Part shown: one piece after another, positions 58,478-64,000 of the stretch | Numbering within the stretch: the first letter of the stretch is position 1 | How the letters are laid out: every line of letters starts with the position of its first letter | Assembly: GCF_023721755.1 (NCBI RefSeq) | Contig: NZ_JAMDLH010000002.1 | Location: 310,001 to 374,000, forward strand | Length of the DNA stretch: 64,000 nucleotides | Direction: 5' to 3' | From: Pleomorphomonas sp. NRK KF1 | GTDB taxonomy: Bacteria; Pseudomonadota; Alphaproteobacteria; Rhizobiales; Pleomorphomonadaceae | Translations under genes and position numbers: made by a program | The notes under the pieces: model-generated | Seen by the model: the letters and a program-made list of their open reading frames with translations, nothing else | What the model was told of the DNA's origin: nothing | Databases searched by the model: none

Positions 58478-59541
58478 CGCGCGGCCTCCACCTGCCGTAT
58501 CCGACGGATCAGCCGCAGCACGGCGGGATGCTGGAAAATGGCGGTCGCCGTGACGGCGAGCATGATGGCGGCCGTGATCAGGCCGACCACTTCGCTCGGG
58601 ATGCCGATATCGCGGGCCAGAAAGTCGCCGCCGACCTGCAGATAGCCGAGGAACAGGGCGGCAGGTACAACATAGAAGGGATTTTCCCGAGCCAGGATGG
58701 CGATGATGATGCCCGTCCAGCCGAGACCGGGCAACTGGGTCCACGAAAAGCGCGGATAGAGCCCCAGAACCTGGATGGCACCGGCCATGCCGGCAATCAT
58801 GCCTCCGACGATCTGCGCCTGCATGATGATCCGCCGGGACGGCAGGCCGAGATGAGAGGCGAAGACCGGCCCTTGCCCGACGATCCGCAGGTTGAGACCG
58901 GAGCGCGTGAAATAGAGCCAGACGCCACCCGCGAGGCAGGCGACCAACGCCACGATGGCACCCGAGTTGAGGCGCGTTCCAGCCAGGAGGCGGTCAAGCT
59001 TGGCGTCGGCCGGGATGCGATAGGACATCAGCGAGCCGGCGGCCGGATCGCGCAGGTAGTAGTTGAGGAAGAACACGCCAGCGTAAAGGATGGCGAAGTT
59101 GAGCACCAGCGAAGTCACCATTTCCGGCGCTTCCCAGCGGAGTCGAAGTTCGCCGGGCACGATGCAGGATATGCTGCCGACGACGGCGCCGACGACGATG
59201 GCAACAAACGGCGTGAACGGTCCGAAGGACAGCAGCAACAGCGCCGCCGTGGTGGCGGCGAGGCCGCCCAGAAAGACGCCGCTCTCGATGCCGAGATTGA
59301 ACAGACCGGAGCGGAACACCACCGTGGCGGCAAGGCCGGTGAACGCAATGGGCGTCGCATACTCGGCGACGTTGCCAAGATGCCGGAGACTCGACAGCGG
59401 CCCGAGCAGGAAGGCTGCGATCACCGTGCCGGGATGTTCGTGCGGCAAGGCGAAAGGAATCAGGACCGCCAGGAGCACCGCGCCAATGACCGCCAGCGTT
59501 ATCGCCAGTCGGACGAGGCCGGCCAGGAAGGCTCGGTTCAT
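58474..59541 (-). CDS. BmpA-type nucleoside ABC permease 1
   Basis: The 355-residue permease has the family segment LFNLGIESGVFLGGLAATT and GLNLRIVGQGPVFASHLGLP. Together with the other permease it forms the channel of a nucleoside importer. It starts within the last codons of the ATPase gene (ATGA overlap). Confidence 0.92.
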   Translation of the reverse strand: MNRAFLAGLVRLAITLAVIGAVLLAVLIPFALPHEHPGTVIAAFLLGPLSSLRHLGNVAEYATPIAFTGLAATVVFRSGLFNLGIESGVFLGGLAATTAALLLLSFGPFTPFVAIVVGAVVGSISCIVPGELRLRWEAPEMVTSLVLNFAILYAGVFFLNYYLRDPAAGSLMSYRIPADAKLDRLLAGTRLNSGAIVALVACLAGGVWLYFTRSGLNLRIVGQGPVFASHLGLPSRRIIMQAQIVGGMIAGMAGAIQVLGLYPRFSWTQLPGLGWTGIIIAILARENPFYVVPAALFLGYLQVGGDFLARDIGIPSEVVGLITAAIMLAVTATAIFQHPAVLRLIRRIRQVEAAR

Positions 59542-61097
59542 GGCATATCCTCCAGGCCGAGCATAAAGGGACCGAGCCGTTCCGGCGTCAGGTGCGCTTC
59601 GTTAGCGAGCACGGCGGTGATCTGGCCGCCGAACATCACCACGACCCGATCGGACAACCGCAGGAGTTCGTCGAGATCGGCCGTGACGAGCAGCACCGCG
59701 GCGCCGCGTTCGGCAGCGTCGACGATGCGTTTGTGGATGAAGGCGGCGGCGGCGACATCGATACCGCGCGTCGGCTGGTCGGCGATCAGGAAACGCGGCT
59801 CGGTCGCCAGCTCGCGCGCGGCGATCAGCTTCTGCACGTTGCCGCCCGACAGCGAGTCGAGCCTTTCTCCGATCGACAGGGCCCGAACCGAGTAGTCTTC
59901 GACCATGCCCGCGACGGCCTCGGAGATGGCCCCGCCGCGAAGAAAGGGACCGCGCTGGAAGCGCCGGTCGCCGTCGGTGCCGGCGATGGCGTTCTCGATC
60001 AGCGTCAAGGCCGGCACGCCGCCTTGGGTAAAGCGGTCGGAGGGGAGATGCGCCATGCCGCGAGCCCGCCAGCGTTCGGTCGACGCGGCGGCCATGTCCT
60101 CGCCGTCGAAGCTTATCGAGCCCGCCCCCGGTCGAGCGGCCCCGGTGACCAGCGACACCAGCCCGCGCTGGCCGCTGCCGTCGACACCGGCGACGCCGAC
60201 AATCTCGCCGGGATGAATGACGAGGTCGATGTCTCGCAAACGGTCGGCCGGGTCGCGCGAGGCGAGGCTCACGCCGGACATGACGAGCAACGGCTCGCCG
60301 GTTACCTGGCGCGGCTCTCGACGGGTGATCTCCACCGGGCGCCCCATCACCATCTGCATGATCATGTTGTCGGGCACGTCGGCGAGGCGGGCGGCGCCGG
60401 CCACCTGGCCGGCCCGCAGGACCGTCACCGACTCGGCAAGGCTGCGCACCTCGTTGAGCTTGTGCGAAATGAACAGGATGGTGATGCCGTGGTCCCTGAG
60501 GTCCCGCAGCCTGCTGAACAGCTCGTTGATCTCGGGAGGAGACAGAACGGCCGTCGGCTCATCGAGGATGAGAACCCGGGTGTCGCGCGACAGCGCCTTC
60601 AGAATCTCCACCTTCTGCTGGGCGGCAACCGGCAGCCGCCCGGTGATGGCGTCGGGGTCGACGGCGAGGCCATATCTTTGCGACAGTGCCTCGACTTTGG
60701 CGCGCGCGGCGGCGCGATCGATCAGGACGCCCTTCTTGGGCTCGTGACCGAGGATGATGTTCTCGGTCACCGACAAGGTCGGGATGAGCGAGAAGTGCTG
60801 ATGCACCATGCCGATGCCGTGGCGCCCGGCAAAATCGCGCGTTGCGGTCGATACCGGCTGGCCATCGAGCAAGACCTGCCCGGCCGTCGGCCCTTCGAGG
60901 CCGAACAGGATCTTCATCAGCGTCGACTTGCCGGCGCCGTTCTCGCCGCAGATGGCATGAATGGTCCGCGCGGGAATCGAGAACGACACGTCGCGGAGCG
61001 CCACGGTGCCGTTGGCGTAGGTCTTTGAGATATGGTCGAACGCGACGACGGGCGCAGGCCCGGCGGCTCGCTCCCCATCGTCGCGTCGATCCGTCAT
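59538..61097 (-). CDS. Nucleoside ABC importer ATPase, duplicated
   Basis: The 519-residue protein has two ATPase halves, as in ribose and nucleoside importers. The first half is canonical (Walker A GENGAGKSTLM, Walker B VLILDEPTAVLSP). The second half is partly degenerate: GVDGSGQRG lacks the Walker A lysine, while LSGGNVQKLI and ADQPTRGID remain. This asymmetry is normal for the family. It overlaps the binding-protein gene stop by four bases. Confidence 0.93.
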   Translation of the reverse strand: MTDRRDDGERAAGPAPVVAFDHISKTYANGTVALRDVSFSIPARTIHAICGENGAGKSTLMKILFGLEGPTAGQVLLDGQPVSTATRDFAGRHGIGMVHQHFSLIPTLSVTENIILGHEPKKGVLIDRAAARAKVEALSQRYGLAVDPDAITGRLPVAAQQKVEILKALSRDTRVLILDEPTAVLSPPEINELFSRLRDLRDHGITILFISHKLNEVRSLAESVTVLRAGQVAGAARLADVPDNMIMQMVMGRPVEITRREPRQVTGEPLLVMSGVSLASRDPADRLRDIDLVIHPGEIVGVAGVDGSGQRGLVSLVTGAARPGAGSISFDGEDMAAASTERWRARGMAHLPSDRFTQGGVPALTLIENAIAGTDGDRRFQRGPFLRGGAISEAVAGMVEDYSVRALSIGERLDSLSGGNVQKLIAARELATEPRFLIADQPTRGIDVAAAAFIHKRIVDAAERGAAVLLVTADLDELLRLSDRVVVMFGGQITAVLANEAHLTPERLGPFMLGLEDMP

Positions 61098-62206
61098 GGC
61101 TTCACGGAGTTGCGCAGGGCGTTGAGATCGTCGCTGGACATGCCGAAGGCGCTTGGCACTTCAATCTCGCCACTGGCGATCTTTTCCTTTGCCGTCTTGA
61201 TGGCCGCAAGAAGCTCCGGCGTGGCAAGCTTCTCGTAGTTGCCGCTTTCCACCAGACCGACGGCGCCTTCCGCCAGACCGAGGTTTTCGACGGACCCGAA
61301 CTTCAGTTCGCCCGCAACATACTTGTCGTAGGCCTGCAACAGGCTGACATCGACGTTCTTCAACACCGAGCTGACCACCTGAGAGGCGATGGCCGGATCA
61401 CTGGCGGCAAAGATAGCTTCCTGGTCGGAATCGACGCCGAGCACATACCTGCCGGTTTCCTTGGCGGCCGACAGCTGCCCCAGACCGGCCTGGGAGGCGG
61501 CGGTGAAGCCGATGCCGACGCCGGCGCGATATTGAGCCAGACCGAGTTCCTTGCCCTTGGCGGCGTCAGTGAACGAGCCGACGTAGGAGACGGCCACCTT
61601 GATGTCCGGCGTCACCGACTTGGCGCCGGCGATGTAGCCAACCAGGAAATCGTTGATGACCGGGATGTCCATGCCACCAAGGAAGCCCAGCGAAGAACCG
61701 ATGTCGCCCTTGAGTTTCCCGGACTTCAACAGCTCGGCATTGTAAACACCGCCGAGATACGAACCCTCGTTCTGCTTGTAGGAGATCGAATAGACGTTGT
61801 CGTAGCCGCCATCCTCATAGGGAACCGAGGCATCGAACAGGATGTACTTCTTGTCCGGATACTGCTTGGCAACCTCGGCCAGCGTTTCCGAGATCGAATA
61901 GGTTCCGAGGATGATCAGGTTCCAGTCCTGCTCGGAGGCGTCGAGCAGCGCCGGCTCCCACTTGGTCGCGTCGTCGCCGATTTCGAGAACCCGGGTTTCG
62001 ACCTTGTCGGCATACTTGGCCTTGATCAGCTCGATGCCATGGTTGGCGGAATCAAAGAACGACTTGTCGCCGAGCGCCCCGTTGATGATGAGCAGAATCT
62101 TGTCGGCAGCCGAGGCCTCGGCGACGGTGACGACGCTCAGAAAGCCGGCTGCGGCGAGCGCCAGACCGGCGCGCAAGGCGGATCGCCTCGTCTCGAAACG
62201 GATCAT
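61094..62206 (-). CDS. BmpA-family (BMP) nucleoside-binding protein
   Basis: The 370-residue periplasmic protein has an N-terminal signal with TRRSALRAG (Tat-like) ending EASA, then KILLIINGALGDKSFFDSANHGI, typical of BMP/PnrA-like purine-nucleoside-binding proteins. It is the first gene of the minus-strand operon. The ATG at 62206 has AAGGGGAAATC upstream. Two LacI-type operators lie in the 181-base divergent promoter to the LacI gene. Confidence 0.91.
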   Translation of the reverse strand: MIRFETRRSALRAGLALAAAGFLSVVTVAEASAADKILLIINGALGDKSFFDSANHGIELIKAKYADKVETRVLEIGDDATKWEPALLDASEQDWNLIILGTYSISETLAEVAKQYPDKKYILFDASVPYEDGGYDNVYSISYKQNEGSYLGGVYNAELLKSGKLKGDIGSSLGFLGGMDIPVINDFLVGYIAGAKSVTPDIKVAVSYVGSFTDAAKGKELGLAQYRAGVGIGFTAASQAGLGQLSAAKETGRYVLGVDSDQEAIFAASDPAIASQVVSSVLKNVDVSLLQAYDKYVAGELKFGSVENLGLAEGAVGLVESGNYEKLATPELLAAIKTAKEKIASGEIEVPSAFGMSSDDLNALRNSVKP

Positions 62207-62292
62207 GATTTCCCCTTCTTGTTGACGACACGCGTATCCCCTCACGCTGACGAACCGTCGTGCCGTTGCCGGGCCGCCAGTGAAGCGCCTCA

Positions 62293-62306
62293 TTTAAACG
62301 TGTAAA
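62293..62306. promoter_or_regulatory. LacI-type operator 1
   Basis: TTTAAACGTGTAAA is nearly palindromic around a central CG, the pattern bound by LacI-family proteins. It lies 87 bases upstream of the BmpA-type gene. A matching site is centred 53 bases away. Confidence 0.6.
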
Positions 62307-62345
62307 TGAAGAGTTCTTAATCTCGACGATCTTGTCAAGGCTGGA

Positions 62346-62359
62346 TTTACACGATTAAA
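62346..62359. promoter_or_regulatory. LacI-type operator 2
   Basis: TTTACACGATTAAA, read on the other strand as TTTAATCGTGTAAA, differs from operator 1 at one position. The CG centres are 53 bases apart, about five helical turns. It lies 29 bases before the LacI gene, so it probably mediates autoregulation. Confidence 0.6.
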
Positions 62360-62387
62360 CCAAATTGGGTAGCTTCTGAGTGGCGCA

Positions 62388-63410
62388 ATGGCGGCGGAAA
62401 AGTCCGGCGAGAGAACTCCAACGATCAAGGACGTGGCGAAGGCGGCAGGCGTGTCGCAAGCGACGGTTTCCTATGTTCTCAACAACCTCAACAAGGTGAC
62501 GCCGGAGGTCGATGCGCATGTGCGCCGGGTGGCGCGCGAGCTCGGCTACAGCCGCAATCGAGCGGCGCGCGCGCTCAAGACCGGACGCAACAACGTCATC
62601 GGTTGCATCATGCCCTCGCTGCTCAGCCCGGTGTTCCCGGAAATCGCCCAGGCGGTGCAGCAGCGCGCCGAGGAGCATGGCTTTGCCACCTTCGTTATCG
62701 ATTCCGGGCTGCAGACCGCCACCCGGGAAGCCGAGGCGATCCGCATGCTGGCCGACCACGGCGTCGATGGCGCCATTGCCGTTCTTGCTTCGCCACGAGC
62801 CGCATCGGACCGCCGGGCCTTGCCCCTGGTCGTCATCGACCAGCCGATGGACGGGATGGATTCCGTCTATGCCGACCATCGCGGTGGCGGGCGCTTGCTG
62901 GCCGACTATGCCATAGGCCTCGGCCACCGCCGCATCGGACTGCTCTCCGGTCTGCAAAGCCTCTACAGCAGCCGCGAGCGGCACGAGGGATTCATCGAGG
63001 CGGCACAGGGCCGCCTCGACATCGTTTGGGATATCGAGGTTCCCCTGGTTCCGAGCCTTCCATCGGACGCCTTCGACGCCCTGGGCAGGCGCGACGTGTC
63101 GCTGGTCGTCTGCGTCAACGACCTGATCGCCATGACCGCGCTCAGCGCCCTGCGACAAATGCGCATTCGAGTGCCGGAAGACATGTCGGTCATGGGCTTC
63201 GACGATATGCAATGGTCGGGTTGGCCGCTTCTCAACCTGACGACCGTACGGCAGCCGCTCGGCCAGTTGGGCCGCGACGCCGTCGACCTTCTGGTCCGCC
63301 GTCTTGACGCGCCGGATGCCGAGATCTCCAACATCACCCTGCCGGTCTCCCTCGTCGAGCGCGGTTCGACCCAAACGCAGGCGAAAGGCGAGGAATCTCG
63401 TTCCGCCTGA
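62388..63410 (+). CDS. LacI-family repressor of the nucleoside transport operon
   Basis: The 340-residue protein has the LacI HTH TIKDVAKAAGVSQATVSYVL and hinge helix NRAARALKTGRNN, then a ribose-binding-protein-like effector domain (VMGFDDMQWSGWPLLNLTTV). It is divergent from the BmpA-type importer operon with two matching operators between them. The effector may be a nucleoside or purine. Confidence 0.93.
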   Translation: MAAEKSGERTPTIKDVAKAAGVSQATVSYVLNNLNKVTPEVDAHVRRVARELGYSRNRAARALKTGRNNVIGCIMPSLLSPVFPEIAQAVQQRAEEHGFATFVIDSGLQTATREAEAIRMLADHGVDGAIAVLASPRAASDRRALPLVVIDQPMDGMDSVYADHRGGGRLLADYAIGLGHRRIGLLSGLQSLYSSRERHEGFIEAAQGRLDIVWDIEVPLVPSLPSDAFDALGRRDVSLVVCVNDLIAMTALSALRQMRIRVPEDMSVMGFDDMQWSGWPLLNLTTVRQPLGQLGRDAVDLLVRRLDAPDAEISNITLPVSLVERGSTQTQAKGEESRSA

Positions 63411-63632
63411 GATCGAGGGTTGCGCCTGCCGGAATTGCCGGACGGCAACATTGCGATGATCCAGCTCTCTGATGCGCCTCGAGCGATGGGATGGGCCAGA
63501 ACGAACTTCAAACCGGACTAGCCACAAGAGACAACGTCAATCGCTGTCGCAAGATCGGGAAGCGCTTCACCACCTCGGCGATCGACATACGTCAACTCTC
63601 TCGCTCCCCGGCCGCGATGTGAATAGGGGCGA

Positions 63633-64000
63633 TCAGCCCAGTGAACCGATGGCATCCTTGTAGACACGGACGATGCCGGCATGGTCGGCATCGGCGGCCA
63701 CCAGCTTGGAGGGATGACCTTCCCAGGCGTTGGGTCCGAAGACGTGGCCGTCGAGCTTCTGGATCGACTGGCCGACGGCGATGCCTTCGGTCACCACGCG
63801 CACCGCGCCGGAGCGCATGGTGAAGAGGTGTGGAGCGACCAGATAGGCCGCCGCCGCGACGTCGTGCAGACAGCAGCCGTTCACCTGCTGCGAGCGCAGG
63901 TAGAGCGCTTCGTAGCCGCGCGAAATATCCCAAAGAAACCGGCCGGCCGAACCGCTCTCGGCAAGCTCGGCGGCGTCCGCCGTGGAAGCGACGCAATGGC
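63633..64000 (-). CDS. Inosine-uridine-type nucleoside hydrolase, C-terminal part
   Basis: The last 122 codons of a minus-strand gene running in from the window edge read WDISRGYEALYLRSQQVNG, CCLHDVAAAAYLVAPHLF and VRVVTEGIAVGQSI, the C-terminal pattern of nucleoside hydrolases (LHD is the metal/catalytic motif). The enzyme cleaves ribonucleosides to base and ribose. Convergent with the LacI gene, it belongs to the same nucleoside theme. Confidence 0.82.
   Translation of the reverse strand, partial: HCVASTADAAELAESGSAGRFLWDISRGYEALYLRSQQVNGCCLHDVAAAAYLVAPHLFTMRSGAVRVVTEGIAVGQSIQKLDGHVFGPNAWEGHPSKLVAADADHAGIVRVYKDAIGSLG

Noticed and set aside
59538-61097. Loss of Walker A lysine in the second half of the BmpA-type ATPase as a mutation
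   Set aside because: A degenerate second half is normal for ribose/nucleoside-type duplicated ATPases.

Overview
The window is GC-rich, densely packed chromosomal DNA from an alphaproteobacterium, most likely of the Hyphomicrobiales. This is judged from codon bias, four-base gene overlaps, LysR/AraC/LacI regulators and rhizobial-type ABC systems; the genus cannot be fixed from the sequence alone. I saw no rRNA, tRNA, CRISPR array or intact insertion sequence.

Region 1 (1-11.2 kb) is a redox/sulfur module. It holds the tail of a LysR regulator, a Crp/Fnr regulator, an octaheme tetrathionate-reductase-type cytochrome with its cytochrome b partner, and a Cache-domain chemoreceptor. An Orp-like trio follows (a NifX-fold protein and two MinD-type ATPases with inserted ferredoxin domains), then a thioesterase, a CoA-disulfide/persulfide reductase with a rhodanese domain, and a methyltransferase. 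Three TTATG-N10-CATAA-type sites lie in the control regions.

Region 2 (11.4-35.9 kb) is the most unusual part. It is a RiPP (ribosomally made peptide) locus with two Nif11-type precursors and one nitrile-hydratase-leader (NHLP) precursor. Each precursor type sits beside a paralogous tandem-GNAT acyltransferase. The locus also has a complete NHLM-type exporter (C39 peptidase-ABC, second ABC, HlyD) and a second, divergent exporter pair whose two ATPase halves have decayed in complementary ways. With these are a CHASE2 adenylate/guanylate cyclase, two proteins with cyclic-nucleotide-binding folds (one fused to a SulP transporter), a FecR protein ending in a TbpB-like barrel, a Slam-like TPR outer-membrane protein, a DUF3307 membrane protein and an AraC regulator. 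The precursor-plus-GNAT arrangement recalls lipidated RiPPs (selidamides), but the overall combination is not one I recognise.

Region 3 (36-45.7 kb) is mixed. It contains a LysR regulator, a TPP riboswitch controlling a Nudix hydrolase and thiD, a beta-hydroxyacid dehydrogenase, two LysE exporters, an MFS transporter, a DUF4345 protein and an AraC regulator. It also carries three decayed genes: a YiiX-like peptidase, an integrase remnant and an antibiotic-biosynthesis-monooxygenase fragment.

Region 4 (45.8-64 kb) is a nucleoside/N-glycoside uptake and catabolism region. It has an amidohydrolase and a LysR regulator, then a PotD-type ABC system interleaved with a nucleoside phosphorylase, a PfkB kinase, an ADP-ribosylglycohydrolase and a creatininase-family amidohydrolase. 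On the opposite strand are a second ADP-ribosylglycohydrolase and a BmpA-type nucleoside ABC transporter, with a divergent LacI regulator that has two matching operators, and finally a partial nucleoside hydrolase.
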